From Herbaspirillum sp. SJZ107 (GTDB lineage Bacteria; Pseudomonadota; Gammaproteobacteria; Burkholderiales; Burkholderiaceae_D): a stretch of 64,000 bases of DNA. A program made the position numbers and the translations under genes. This document shows, one piece after another, positions 9,036-18,286 of this stretch. Where the stretch lies: the NCBI RefSeq assembly GCF_006715485.1, contig NZ_VFNH01000002.1, forward strand, positions 496,001 through 560,000, in the 5' to 3' direction. The stretch's first letter is position 1; every line of letters starts with the position of its first letter. Below the pieces are notes generated by a model, which saw only the letters and a list, made by a program, of their open reading frames with translations, searched no databases and was not told where the DNA came from.

Positions 9036-11132
9036 TTATGCCGCCAGCTTGGAAATGTCGGCCACGCGGTTCATCAGCGCGTGCAGGCGCTGCAGCAGGG
9101 CCAGGCGGTTGTTACGCAGCGCCACGTCCTCGGCCATCACCATCACATCGTTGAAGAAGGCGTCGACCGCATCGCGCAGCTGGGCCAGGGTCTTGAGCGT
9201 GCCGCCGAAGTCGCCGCTTGCGAAGGCGGCATCGACTTCCGGCTGCACCCGCGTGACGGCGGCGAACAGGGTCTTTTCCGCTTCGTCCTGCAGCAGGGCC
9301 GGATCGACGCTGCTTGCCTGTGCCAGCGCTTCCTCGTTCTTTTTCAGGATGTTGGTGATGCGCTTGTTGGCGGCGGCCAGCGATGCGCTTTCCGGCAGCG
9401 CGGCAAAGGCCTGCACCGCTTCCAGGCGCTGCACCACGTCGTCGACGCGGTCCGGGTTCTGCGCCAGCACCGCTTCCACCTCGTTCGGCGAGAAGCCGCG
9501 GTCGCGCAGCAGGCCGCGCAGGCGGTCCAGCATGAAGGCGGTCACTTCCCTAGCAGGGTCCTTGAAGCCGGCCTGGCCTTCGAACACGGCGGCGGCTTGC
9601 TGCAGCAGGTCGGCGATGCCCAGCGGCAGGCGCTTCTCGACCAGCATGCGCATCACGCCGAGCGCATGGCGGCGCAGCGCGAACGGATCCTTCTCGCCGG
9701 TCGGCTGCAGGCCGATCGACCAGATCCCGACCAGGGTTTCCAGTTTATCGGCCAGCGCCACCACCAGGCCGGTGTTGGTCGAGGGCAGGGCGTCGCCCGA
9801 GAAGCGCGGCTGGTAGTGCTCGGACGCGGCCAGCGCGACTTCTTCCGGCTCGTTGTCGTTGCGGGCATAGTAGGTGCCCATGATGCCCTGCAGCTCGGGG
9901 AACTCGCCGACCATGTCGGTCAGCAGGTCGGTCTTGGCCAGCTGGGCGCCGCGTTCGGCCAGCTGCACGTCGTAGCCGAGGCGTGCCGCGATGGCGCCGG
10001 CCAGGCGGGTGACGCGCTGGGTGCGTTCAAGCTGGGTGCCCAGCTTGTTGTGGTAGACCACGTTGGCCAGCTGCGGCAGGCGCGAAGCCAGGGTCTTCTT
10101 CTTGTCCTGCTCGAAGAAGAACTTGGCGTCCGACAGGCGCGGACGCACCACGCGCTCGTTGCCGCCGACGATGGCGCTCGGATCGTCGGTCTCCAGGTTG
10201 GATACGATCAGGAAGCGCGAACGCAGCTTGCCGGCGCTGTCGGTCAGCGCAAAGTACTTCTGGTTGGTCTGCATGGTCAGGATCAGGCATTCCTGCGGTA
10301 CCGACAGGAACACGTCCTCGAACTTGCACTCGTAGACCACCGGCCATTCGACCAGCGCCGCCACTTCGTCGAGCAGCGCTTCCGGCATCAGGACCTGGTC
10401 GCCGCCGGCCTTCGCCAGCAGCTGGGTGCGGATCGCTTCCTTGCGTTCTTCGGTGGAGGCGACCACCTTGCCGCGGGTCTTCAGCAGATCGTTATAGGTA
10501 TCGGCATCCGCCACGTCGAAGGACTGGCCGTCTGACAGGAAGCGGTGGCCGAGCGTGCTGCGGCCGGCCGCCAGGCCGAGCAGCGACAGCGGGACCACAT
10601 CGGCGCCATGCAGCGCCAGCAGCGAGTGCACCGGGCGCACGAACTGCACGGTGTCGCCGCTTGGCCGCTGATAGCTCATTACCTTCGGGATCGGCAGCTT
10701 GGCCACCGATTCTTCCAGCACCGGCTGCAGGCCGGACGCCAGGGCGCTGCCGGGAGCGGTGTGGGTGTAGAAGAAGCTCTCGGCCTTGCCGTCCTGGGCG
10801 CGTTCGAGGTCGGCCACCTGCAGGTCGGGGAAACCGAGCGCTGCCAGCTTCTTGGCCAGCGGAGCGGTCGGGTTGCCGTCCTTGTCCAGGGCGACGCTCA
10901 CCGGCAGCACTTTTTCGCGGATGGTCTTGTCCGGCGAGGTGGCGCGCACCCTGGTGATCGACACCGCCAGGCGGCGCGGGGTGGACCAGGCGCTGACGAC
11001 GCTGTCGTCTTCGAGGAAGCCGCGCGCTTTCAATCCGTTGGCGATGCCGTTCGCAAAGGCGGCGCCCAGTTTCACGAGCGCCTTCGGCGGCAGTTCTTCA
11101 GTCTGGAGTTCGACGAGTAAGGTCTGGTTCAT
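9036..11132 (-). CDS. glyS: Glycine-tRNA ligase beta subunit
   Basis: A 698-aa beta subunit of the bacterial alpha2beta2 glycyl-tRNA synthetase, contributing tRNA recognition and editing-like domains. The N-terminus [15 protein letters not shown] and the internal [18 protein letters not shown] are diagnostic. The C-terminal DALR-like anticodon-binding region ends the protein. Length matches the family. It follows glyQ by 18 bp on the same strand, as in most bacteria with the two-subunit enzyme. Confidence 0.97.
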   Translation of the reverse strand: MNQTLLVELQTEELPPKALVKLGAAFANGIANGLKARGFLEDDSVVSAWSTPRRLAVSITRVRATSPDKTIREKVLPVSVALDKDGNPTAPLAKKLAALGFPDLQVADLERAQDGKAESFFYTHTAPGSALASGLQPVLEESVAKLPIPKVMSYQRPSGDTVQFVRPVHSLLALHGADVVPLSLLGLAAGRSTLGHRFLSDGQSFDVADADTYNDLLKTRGKVVASTEERKEAIRTQLLAKAGGDQVLMPEALLDEVAALVEWPVVYECKFEDVFLSVPQECLILTMQTNQKYFALTDSAGKLRSRFLIVSNLETDDPSAIVGGNERVVRPRLSDAKFFFEQDKKKTLASRLPQLANVVYHNKLGTQLERTQRVTRLAGAIAARLGYDVQLAERGAQLAKTDLLTDMVGEFPELQGIMGTYYARNDNEPEEVALAASEHYQPRFSGDALPSTNTGLVVALADKLETLVGIWSIGLQPTGEKDPFALRRHALGVMRMLVEKRLPLGIADLLQQAAAVFEGQAGFKDPAREVTAFMLDRLRGLLRDRGFSPNEVEAVLAQNPDRVDDVVQRLEAVQAFAALPESASLAAANKRITNILKKNEEALAQASSVDPALLQDEAEKTLFAAVTRVQPEVDAAFASGDFGGTLKTLAQLRDAVDAFFNDVMVMAEDVALRNNRLALLQRLHALMNRVADISKLAA

Positions 11133-11150
11133 GGTTGTTCTATTCTGTTC

Positions 11151-12074
11151 TTAGGCGGCTTTGGCTTCGTCTGCGGCGGTTTTGGGCAGCATCGGGAAGC
11201 CCAGCTTCTCGCGCGAGTCGTAATAAGCCTGGGCGACCAGGCGCGACAGCGTGCGCACGCGGCCGATGTAGGCGGCGCGCTCGGTGACGGAGATCGCGCC
11301 GCGCGCGTCCAGCAGGTTGAAGCTGTGCGAGGCCTTCATGATCTGCTCGTAGGCCGGCAGCGTCAGCGCCAGTTCGATCAGGCGCTTGGCTTCGCTCTCG
11401 TGGTTGCCGAAGGCCTGGAACAGCAGTTCGGTGTTCGAGTGCTCGAAGTTGTAGGTCGATTGTTCGACCTCGTTCTGGTGGAACACGTCGCCGTAGGACA
11501 GCGACTTCTTCTCGCCGTTTTCTTCCCACTCGGTCCACACCAGGTCGTACACGTTTTCGACGCCCTGCAGGTACATCGCCAGGCGTTCGATGCCGTAGGT
11601 GATCTCGCCCAGCACCGGCTTGCAATCGAGGCCGCCGACCTGCTGGAAGTAGGTGAACTGGGTGACTTCCATGCCGTTCAGCCAGACTTCCCAGCCCAGG
11701 CCCCAGGCGCCCAGGGTCGGGCTTTCCCAGTCGTCCTCGACGAAGCGCACGTCGTTCTTCTTCAGGTCAAGGCCCAGCGCTTCCAGCGATCCGAGGTAGA
11801 GGTCGAGGATGTTTTCCGGGGCCGGCTTCAGGACCACCTGGTACTGGTAATAGTGCTGCAGGCGGTTCGGGTTTTCGCCGTAGCGGCCGTCCTTCGGGCG
11901 GCGCGACGGCTGCACGTAGGCTGCGCGCCACGGCTCCGGGCCGATCGCGCGCAGGAAGGTGCCGGTGTGGAAGGTGCCCGCGCCGACTTCCATGTCGTAC
12001 GGCTGGAGCAGGGCGCAACCCTGCTTGTCCCAGTAGGTTTGCAGAGTCAGGATGATTTGTTGGAATGTGAGCAT
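11151..12074 (-). CDS. glyQ: Glycine-tRNA ligase alpha subunit
   Basis: A 307-aa catalytic alpha subunit of glycyl-tRNA synthetase (class II). The start [20 protein letters not shown] is the conserved N-terminus, so the ATG at 12074 is preferred over an in-frame upstream codon. [15 protein letters not shown] and [20 protein letters not shown] sequences form the active-site region. glyS follows directly. A 7-bp perfect dyad lies about 43 bp upstream of the start. Confidence 0.97.
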   Translation of the reverse strand: MLTFQQIILTLQTYWDKQGCALLQPYDMEVGAGTFHTGTFLRAIGPEPWRAAYVQPSRRPKDGRYGENPNRLQHYYQYQVVLKPAPENILDLYLGSLEALGLDLKKNDVRFVEDDWESPTLGAWGLGWEVWLNGMEVTQFTYFQQVGGLDCKPVLGEITYGIERLAMYLQGVENVYDLVWTEWEENGEKKSLSYGDVFHQNEVEQSTYNFEHSNTELLFQAFGNHESEAKRLIELALTLPAYEQIMKASHSFNLLDARGAISVTERAAYIGRVRTLSRLVAQAYYDSREKLGFPMLPKTAADEAKAA

Positions 12075-12116
12075 CTTGTAGGCTTCGCGCGCACAGGTCG
12101 CGAACACGGTGAGTTT

Positions 12117-12136
12117 GCTAAAACACCAATTTTAGC
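12117..12136. promoter_or_regulatory. Perfect inverted repeat upstream of glyQ
   Basis: GCTAAAA-N6-TTTTAGC lies in the 142-bp gap between lnt and glyQ. It could be an operator, a weak lnt terminator or an mRNA-leader hairpin. No T-run follows it on the minus strand. Confidence 0.35.
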
Positions 12137-12216
12137 GGTTTTTATAGGCGGGATCGACATGGAATCGTGAATCGGCGGCGCGAACCACGATTTTATTCGG
12201 CAGGGCCGGTCCGGTT

Positions 12217-13794
12217 TCATGCGTCGGCCCGGCGCCGGCGCCGTCCGGCCAGCCAGGCGCCGGCCAGGGCCAGCGCGCCCAGGCCCAGGAACAGCAGGTT
12301 GCCGAAGCGGATGTAGGGCGTCATGCCGGCCATGCCCTGCACGCGCGCGGCCAGCACGTCCTGGCGGTAGTACGGAATCTGCTGCTGCACGTTGCCGCGG
12401 CCGTCGATGATGGCGGTGGCGCCGTTGTTGGTCGCGCGCAGCATCGGACGGCCGGTTTCCAGCGAACGCATGCGCGAAATCTGCAGGTGCTGCGGAATCG
12501 CCACCGATTCGCCGTACCAGGCCAGGTTCGACACGTTCAGCAGCAGCGTGGCCGGGCGCGGCGCATCGCGCAGCTGCTTGGCGATCTCTTCGCCGAACAC
12601 GTCTTCGTAGCAGACGTTCGGCAGCACCAGCTGGTCCTTCACTGGGAACGGCGCCTGGACCGCGGCCCCACGCGTGAAGTCGCCCAGCGGGATCTGCATC
12701 AGGTTGGTGAACCAGCGGAAGCCGGTCGGGATGAATTCGCCGAAGGGCACCAGGTGGTGCTTGTCGTAGCGGTAGGCCTGGCCCTGCGGACCGATGCCGG
12801 CCACGCTGTTGGCGTAATCGGCGGCGTTGTTCGCCAGCGGAATGCCGAACAAATAATAGCTGCCGGTGCGCGCGGCGAAATCGTTGAAGGTGCCCAGGTA
12901 GCCCGGCGGCAGCTGGTGCGGGAACACCGGGATCGCGGTTTCCGGCGCGGCGATCAGGTCGGCCGGCGCGGCGGTCAGCATGTCGCGGTAGCGCACCAGG
13001 ATCTCGCCCAGGTATTCGGCGGCGAATTTCTCGTCCTGGCGGATGTTCCCCTGCAGCAGGCGCACCGTGATCGGCTGGCCGCTCGGGTGCGTCCATTCGA
13101 CCTGGCGCAGCAGGCCGCCGGCCACCAGCAGCGCGCCGAACAGCGCCAGCGCCGGCATCTTGTGGCGCTGGGTCAGCATCACCAGGCAGGACGCGCACAG
13201 CGCCACCAGCACGCCGATGCCGTACACGCCGACCAGCGGCGCGAAGCCGGCCAGCGGCGCCAGGTTGTGCGCATAGCCGGATGCGGCCCAGGGAAAACCG
13301 GTGAACACCCAGCCGCGCATCCATTCCGACACGCCCCACAGGACGGGCAGCACCAGCAGCAAGAAGGCGGGGACCGGCAGCGACCAGCGCTTGCGCAGCC
13401 AGGTGGACAGGCCCGTCGCCAGGGCGCCGAACAGGCCCATGTACAGGCCGAGGAGGGCGATCGCGATCGCGCCCAGCACCGCCGGCAGGCCGCCGAAACG
13501 GGTGATCGCGATATACAGCCAGTGCATGCCGGCCACCGACCAGCCGAAGCCGAAGGCCCAGCCGAGGAAGGTGGCGCGCCTGACCGAGCTGCCCATGCCG
13601 ACCTGGTAGAACAGCCAGGCCAGCACCAGGAACTGCAATGGCCACCAGCCGAAGGGTTCGAAGGAGAACAGGCTCAGGCCGCCGGCGATGGCGGCAAGAA
13701 CGAGGGCCTTGAGGGAGGGGCGGGTGCCGCGCAGCGCAGGGTCGGGGGCGGTGGCAGTCTTGGTTGGGCGGCGCAGGATCAAGCGTGGGTCCAA
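12217..13794 (-). CDS. lnt: Apolipoprotein N-acyltransferase
   Basis: An inner-membrane enzyme that adds the third acyl chain to bacterial lipoproteins. Several N-terminal membrane segments are followed by a carbon-nitrogen hydrolase domain. With the TTG start at 13794 (525 aa) the catalytic triad is Glu285 (in APETAIPVF), Lys345 (in DKHHLVPFGEF) and Cys395 (in NVCYEDVFGE). There is no in-frame ATG before the first membrane segment, so the start must be non-ATG and is uncertain. A further TTG at 13833 lies inside a REP-like repeat. It is downstream of corC and upstream of glyQ in the conserved cluster. Confidence 0.92.
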   Translation of the reverse strand: MDPRLILRRPTKTATAPDPALRGTRPSLKALVLAAIAGGLSLFSFEPFGWWPLQFLVLAWLFYQVGMGSSVRRATFLGWAFGFGWSVAGMHWLYIAITRFGGLPAVLGAIAIALLGLYMGLFGALATGLSTWLRKRWSLPVPAFLLLVLPVLWGVSEWMRGWVFTGFPWAASGYAHNLAPLAGFAPLVGVYGIGVLVALCASCLVMLTQRHKMPALALFGALLVAGGLLRQVEWTHPSGQPITVRLLQGNIRQDEKFAAEYLGEILVRYRDMLTAAPADLIAAPETAIPVFPHQLPPGYLGTFNDFAARTGSYYLFGIPLANNAADYANSVAGIGPQGQAYRYDKHHLVPFGEFIPTGFRWFTNLMQIPLGDFTRGAAVQAPFPVKDQLVLPNVCYEDVFGEEIAKQLRDAPRPATLLLNVSNLAWYGESVAIPQHLQISRMRSLETGRPMLRATNNGATAIIDGRGNVQQQIPYYRQDVLAARVQGMAGMTPYIRFGNLLFLGLGALALAGAWLAGRRRRRADA

Positions 13795-13806
13795 TGTCGT
13801 TAGCTC

Positions 13807-13881
13807 GTCGCCCCTGCGGAGGCAGGGGCCCAAGTGATGCGATATGCCTGCAACTTGGGCCCCTGCCTCCGCAGGGGCGAC
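13807..13881. repeat. REP-like inverted pair, GTCGCCCC family
   Basis: Two head-to-head copies of a 28-bp unit (13807-13834 and, inverted, 13854-13881) flank a 19-bp spacer. Each unit begins GTCGCCCCTGC and ends GGGGCCCAAG, and each is itself an imperfect palindrome. It lies between corC and lnt within one transcription unit, a typical intercistronic REP/BIME position. Related copies occur at 46552-46577 and 57105-57203. Confidence 0.85.
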
Positions 13882-13908
13882 GGGGTGGTGTGCAACGGTG
13901 TCCGGTGT

Positions 13909-14787
13909 CTAGTCGTGCTCATCTTCCGATACCGGAATCTTCTCGACCAGCAGCACGTGAATCTGCCGCGCATCGGCACGCAGCACCTCGAAGCGCAGGT
14001 TCTCGAGGTCGAACACCTCGCCCTTGTGCGGCATGCGGCCCAGGTGGCTGGCGACCAGGCCGCCGATGGTGTCGACGTCGTCTTCCGGCAGGTCGACGCC
14101 GATCTCTTCGTTGAACTGGTCGATCTCGGTCAGCGCCTTGACGCGCCAGCGCGGGCCGAACTGGCCTTCCTTGATGGAGAGGACGTTGTCTTCTTCCTCG
14201 TCGAAGTCGTATTCGTCCTCGATGTCGCCGACGATCTGTTCCAGCACGTCCTCGATCGTGATCAGGCCGGCCACGCCGCTGTATTCGTCGACGACGATGG
14301 CCATGTGGTTGTGATTGGCGCGAAAGTCGCGCAGCAGCACGTTCAGGCGCTTCGACTCCGGGATGAAGATCGCCGGGCGCAGCATGTCGCGCACGTCGAA
14401 GGATTCTTCCGCGTAGTAGCGCAGCAGGTCCTTGGCCAGCAGGATGCCGACCACCTTGTCGCGCTCGCCCTCGATGGCCGGAAAGCGCGAGTGCGCGGTT
14501 TCCAGCACGATGGGCAGCCATTCCTCGATCGGCTTGGTGATGTCGATGACGTCCATCTGCGAGCGCGGCACCATGATGTCGCGTACCGACAAATCGGATA
14601 CCTGGAACACGCCCTCGATCATGGAGAGGGCGTCGGCGTCGATCAGGTTGCGTTCATGGGCGTCGTGCAGGACTTCGAGCAGCTCGGCGCGATTTTCGGG
14701 CTCAGGGGAGATCAGTGCGGTCAGCCGTTCAAACAGCGACCGGTGGGTTTTGCCGTCCGTGCGGACGTCAGAAGGGTGCTCGGGCAT
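13909..14787 (-). CDS. corC: CorC/HlyC-family CBS-pair transporter-associated protein
   Basis: A 292-aa soluble protein of the CorC family, linked to Mg2+/Co2+ efflux. Two CBS domains (about 65-190) contain SDLSVRDIMVPRSQMDVI and VDEYSGVAGLITIEDVLE. The C-terminal CorC/HlyC domain (about 205-290) includes DTIGGLVASHLGRMPHKGE. I chose the ATG giving MPEHPSDV, because upstream residues are not family-like. It has no DUF21 membrane domain, so it is the short, cytosolic form. Its position upstream of lnt is conserved in proteobacteria; here it is separated from ybeY by iorAB. Confidence 0.93.
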   Translation of the reverse strand: MPEHPSDVRTDGKTHRSLFERLTALISPEPENRAELLEVLHDAHERNLIDADALSMIEGVFQVSDLSVRDIMVPRSQMDVIDITKPIEEWLPIVLETAHSRFPAIEGERDKVVGILLAKDLLRYYAEESFDVRDMLRPAIFIPESKRLNVLLRDFRANHNHMAIVVDEYSGVAGLITIEDVLEQIVGDIEDEYDFDEEEDNVLSIKEGQFGPRWRVKALTEIDQFNEEIGVDLPEDDVDTIGGLVASHLGRMPHKGEVFDLENLRFEVLRADARQIHVLLVEKIPVSEDEHD

Positions 14788-14966
14788 AGTTGGCGTAAAG
14801 CCGTTGTTGCGATGGGCGTTAGGATACACCAAAAGTCAGAATGCCTGTTTTTTATGCAGTCCGTGTGAGTAAAACCACAGTGCCGAGCGGCCTTCCGGCA
14901 AGCGCGTTATGCTTGTCACGTTGTTCATTATTCGTGCGTCATCTAATAGACAAGGAGACTCGCCCC

Positions 14967-15416
14967 ATGCCTGCCCTGAACGTCAATGGCACCACCACCA
15001 ATCTCGACGTCCCCGACGACATGCCCATCCTGTGGGCCTTGCGGGACGTGCTCGGCCTGACCGGCACCAAGTTCGGCTGCGGCGTCGCGCTGTGCGGCGC
15101 CTGCACCGTGCACCTGGACGGCCAGGCGATCCGTTCCTGCGTGACACCGGTGTCGGCAGCGGCCGGCAAGAAGATCACGACCATCGAGGCGATCGGCAAC
15201 GATCCGGTCGGCGCCAAGGTGCAGCAGGCGTGGCGCCAGATCGACGTGGTGCAGTGCGGGTATTGCCAGTCGGGCCAGATCATGTCGGCCACGGCGCTGC
15301 TGCACGCGACGCCGAAGCCGAACGATGCCGACATCGACAATGCAATGGCGGGCAATATCTGCCGCTGCGGCACCTATGGCCGGATCCGCAAGGCCATCAA
15401 GATCGCTGCTGCCTGA
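14967..15416 (+). CDS. iorA: Isoquinoline 1-oxidoreductase-type small subunit, two [2Fe-2S] clusters
   Basis: A 149-aa electron-transfer subunit of a xanthine-oxidase-family molybdenum hydroxylase. The plant-type [2Fe-2S] cluster is bound by Cys38, 43, 46 and 58. The second cluster has Cys97, 100, 132 and 134 (QCGYCQSGQ and ICRCGTYGR). AAGGAGA precedes the ATG. iorB starts 15 bp after the stop, so they form an operon. The physiological substrate is unknown; family members oxidise N-heterocycles or aldehydes. The pair is inserted, on the opposite strand, between ybeY and corC. Confidence 0.92.
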   Translation: MPALNVNGTTTNLDVPDDMPILWALRDVLGLTGTKFGCGVALCGACTVHLDGQAIRSCVTPVSAAAGKKITTIEAIGNDPVGAKVQQAWRQIDVVQCGYCQSGQIMSATALLHATPKPNDADIDNAMAGNICRCGTYGRIRKAIKIAAA

Positions 15417-15431
15417 TAAAGGGGAACTCAC

Positions 15432-17675
15432 ATGATCAAGGAACCCCAGAACAAAGCGCCGGTGTCGACGTCGCGCCGTGGCCTGTTGAAAGCCGGCGCC
15501 GTCGCCGGCGGCGGCCTGGTATTCGGCTTCTCGCTGTTCGGCTGCGAAAAGAAACCCGAAGGCGACCGCAAGGAAGCCCCGCCCGAGAAAGCCGTCGGCC
15601 AGGCCGCCACCGCCGCCAGCGGCGATGCGCCGGGCCTGGCGCACGACGCCTTCATCCGCATCGACCGCGCAGGCATCGTCACCCTGATCGTCCACAAGGT
15701 GGAGATGGGGCAGGGCACCTTCACCTCGATGCCCCAGTTGCTGGCCGAGGAACTCGGCGCCGACCTCACCAAGGTCAAGCTGGAACAGGCGCCGGCCAAC
15801 AACAGCCTGTACGCCGACGCCCTGCTGGGCGGCCAGGTGACCGGCGGCTCGACCTCGGTACGCGCCGCCTGGAAGCCGCTGCGCGAAGTCGGCGCCAAGG
15901 TGCGCACGGTGCTGGTGCAGGCGGCCGCCAAGAACTGGAACGTCGACCCGGGCGAGCTGAAAGTCGTGGGCGGCACCATCCGCCACGAGGCGTCGAACCG
16001 CTCGGTGCATTTCGGCGAAGTGGCCGAGGCGGCCTCCAAGCTGAGCTTCCCGGCCACCGTGACACTCAAGAACCCGGCCGACTTCACCCTGATCGGCACC
16101 TCGCAGAAGCGCCTCGACTCGGCCGCCAAGACCGACGGTTCGGCGCAGTTCGGCATCGACGCGCGCCTGCCGGGCATGGGCATCGCGGCGGTGGCCGCGT
16201 CCCCGGTGCTGGGCGGGAAGGTGGCGGCGGTGGACGAGCAGAAGGCGATGGCCGTCAAGGGCGTGCGCCAGGTGCTGCGCCTGGAAGGTGCGGTGGCGGT
16301 CGTCGCCGACAACTTCTGGGCCGCGAAACAGGGCCTGGCCGCCGCCGCGCCGCGCTTCGACGACGGCGCCAACGCCAAGGTCAGCACGGCATCCATCGTG
16401 GCCGACATGGCAAAGGTGTCGGAAGGCACCGGCGCCGTCGCCAGGAACGATGGCGATGCGCTGAAGGTGCTGGGGCAGCAGGATGGACGCCGCATCGACG
16501 CCGTCTACGAACTGCCATTCCTGGCGCACGCGACCATGGAACCGATGAATTGCACGGTCGACCTGCGCAACGGCGAGTGCCACCTGTGGGTCGGCACCCA
16601 GGTGCCGGCGCTGGCCCAGGGCGCGGCGGCCAAGGTGGCCGGGCTGCCGGTCGAGAAAGTCCAGGTGCACAATTTTTATATCGGCGGCGGCTTCGGGCGC
16701 CGGCTCGAAGTCGACAACGTGATCCAGGCGGTGGCGCTGGCCAAGCTGGCCAAGGGCCCGCTGAAAGTCATCTGGACGCGCGAGGAGGACATGCAGCACG
16801 ACATGTACCGCCCCTATTATTATGACCGGCTGTCGGCCCGGATCGACGACAAGGGCATGCCGGTCGCGTGGTTCCACCGCGTGACCGGGTCTTCGATCAT
16901 GGCGCGCTTCGCGCCGCCGGCGGTCAAGAACGGGGTCGATCCGGATGCGGTGGAAGGCGCGGCCGACCTGCAGTACAGCATTCCCGCGATGCGCGTGGAA
17001 TACGTGCGCCATGAACCGCCGGGCCTGGCCACCGCGTTCTGGCGCGGCGTGGGGCCGACCCACAACGTGTTCGTGGTCGAGAGCTTCATCGACGAGCTGG
17101 CGTATGCGAGCAAGACCGACCCGGTCGCGTTCCGGCGTTCGTTATTACAAAAGTCGCCGCGCACGCTGGCGGTGCTGAACCTGGCGGTGGACAAGGCCGG
17201 CTGGGGCAAGCCGCTGCGCCCGATCGCCGGCCGCAAGATGGGACGCGGGGTGTCGACCCAGTTCGCCTTCGGCAGCTACATGGCGCAGGTGGCGGAAGTC
17301 TCGGTCGGCGCCGATGGCGACGTGCGCGTGCACCGGGTGGTGTGCGCCGTGGATTGCGGCCAGAACATCAACCCGGACACCATCGTGGCGCAAATGGAGG
17401 GCGGCATCGTGTTCGGCGCCAGTGCGGCGCTGTGGGGGCAGGTCACGCTGGACGGCGGCAAGGTGCAGCAGACCAACTTCGGCGATTACCGGGTGATGCG
17501 CATGAACGAGGCGCCGGCGGTGGAGGTGTACATCGTGAACAGCCGCGACGAGCCGGGCGGGATCGGCGAGCCGGGGACGGCGGGGGTTGCGCCGGCGCTG
17601 GCGAATGCGGTGTTTGCGGCTACCGGGAAGCGGGTGCGCAAGCTGCCGATCGGGGAGCAGCTCAAAAAGGCATAA
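15432..17675 (+). CDS. iorB: Isoquinoline 1-oxidoreductase-type large subunit (molybdopterin-binding)
   Basis: A 747-aa catalytic subunit of a molybdenum hydroxylase with two molybdopterin-binding regions. The N-terminus has a Tat signal (SRRGLLKAG near 14-22, then a hydrophobic stretch to about 37), so the enzyme is exported folded. LFGC at 35-38 followed by a charged linker could be a lipobox, an unusual feature. Hydroxylase motifs include GGGFGRRLEVD and the C-terminal GEPGT with the catalytic Glu near 713. AAGGGGA precedes the ATG. No cytochrome c subunit or XdhC/MocA-type maturation factor is adjacent. Confidence 0.92.
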   Translation: MIKEPQNKAPVSTSRRGLLKAGAVAGGGLVFGFSLFGCEKKPEGDRKEAPPEKAVGQAATAASGDAPGLAHDAFIRIDRAGIVTLIVHKVEMGQGTFTSMPQLLAEELGADLTKVKLEQAPANNSLYADALLGGQVTGGSTSVRAAWKPLREVGAKVRTVLVQAAAKNWNVDPGELKVVGGTIRHEASNRSVHFGEVAEAASKLSFPATVTLKNPADFTLIGTSQKRLDSAAKTDGSAQFGIDARLPGMGIAAVAASPVLGGKVAAVDEQKAMAVKGVRQVLRLEGAVAVVADNFWAAKQGLAAAAPRFDDGANAKVSTASIVADMAKVSEGTGAVARNDGDALKVLGQQDGRRIDAVYELPFLAHATMEPMNCTVDLRNGECHLWVGTQVPALAQGAAAKVAGLPVEKVQVHNFYIGGGFGRRLEVDNVIQAVALAKLAKGPLKVIWTREEDMQHDMYRPYYYDRLSARIDDKGMPVAWFHRVTGSSIMARFAPPAVKNGVDPDAVEGAADLQYSIPAMRVEYVRHEPPGLATAFWRGVGPTHNVFVVESFIDELAYASKTDPVAFRRSLLQKSPRTLAVLNLAVDKAGWGKPLRPIAGRKMGRGVSTQFAFGSYMAQVAEVSVGADGDVRVHRVVCAVDCGQNINPDTIVAQMEGGIVFGASAALWGQVTLDGGKVQQTNFGDYRVMRMNEAPAVEVYIVNSRDEPGGIGEPGTAGVAPALANAVFAATGKRVRKLPIGEQLKKA

Positions 17676-17697
17676 ACCGGTCGTTGACATAAAAACC

Positions 17698-17773
17698 GTC
17701 ATTCCCGCGAAGGCGGGAATCCAAGTTTGTCGGCAGATCGCGCAAATTGGATTCCCGCCTGCGCGGGAATGAC
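17698..17773. repeat. REP-like inverted pair, GTCATTCCCGC family
   Basis: Two inverted 27-bp units (17698-17724 and 17747-17773), each beginning GTCATTCCCGC and ending GGGAATCCAA, are separated by 22 bp. It lies between the convergent 3' ends of iorB and ybeY. The architecture is the same as the GTCGCCCC family elsewhere in the window, but the sequence differs. The units could also fold into a terminator-like structure. Confidence 0.85.
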
Positions 17774-17809
17774 GTTGTTTCAGAGCGCGGCTGATATAGC
17801 CGCAACGAT

Positions 17810-18286
17810 TTATGCGTCGTACTCGGCGTAAGGATCCGGATACCCGAGCGCCTCCATGATGTCGCGCTCCAGCTGCTCCATCTCCTCGGCCTCTTCATCG
17901 TTCTCGTGGTCGAAGCCCTGCGCATGCAGCACCCCGTGCACCACCAGGTGCGCCACGTGTTCCTCGACCGTCTTCTTCTGCTCGTCGGCTTCGCGCTGCA
18001 GCACGTCGGTGCACAGCACGATGTCGGCCTGCGTCGGTTCGTCGTCGGCGATCTCCGCGCCTTCGTTGTAGGCGAAGGTGAGGACGTTGGTCGCGTAATC
18101 CTTGCCGCGATACTCTTTGTTCAGGCTCTGGCCTTCTTCGGCGTCGACGAAGCGGATCGCCAGTTCGGCCGGGCCGAGCAGCGAGGCCTGCACCCAGCGT
18201 TCGATCATCGCAGGTGTGATGTCGGCTTCCAGGCGGGTGTCCGGGTACTGGACGTCGAGGTCGAGATTATGTTTTTTTTCTTGCAT
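17810..18286 (-). CDS. ybeY: Endoribonuclease YbeY (16S rRNA maturation)
   Basis: A 158-aa zinc-dependent RNase acting in 16S rRNA 3'-end maturation and ribosome quality control. The signature [11 protein letters not shown] supplies His117, His121 and His127. The start overlaps the end of ybeZ by 20 bp, indicating co-transcription with ybeZ and miaB. In related genomes corC follows; here a REP pair and iorAB intervene. Confidence 0.95.
   Translation of the reverse strand: MQEKKHNLDLDVQYPDTRLEADITPAMIERWVQASLLGPAELAIRFVDAEEGQSLNKEYRGKDYATNVLTFAYNEGAEIADDEPTQADIVLCTDVLQREADEQKKTVEEHVAHLVVHGVLHAQGFDHENDEEAEEMEQLERDIMEALGYPDPYAEYDA

Noticed and set aside
12487..13803. A 438-codon plus-strand open frame opposite lnt
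   Set aside because: Composition is Gln/Arg/Ala-rich with no motif; lnt on the minus strand has its catalytic triad.
13792..13833. Extension of lnt into the REP unit (TTG at 13833)
   Set aside because: Those residues (GPCLRRGDE) are translated repeat sequence seen beside other copies of the unit, so they are not part of the family N-terminus.
14943..17063. A 706-codon minus-strand open frame across iorA and iorB
   Set aside because: It runs over two well-supported genes and is a mirror of their codon bias.
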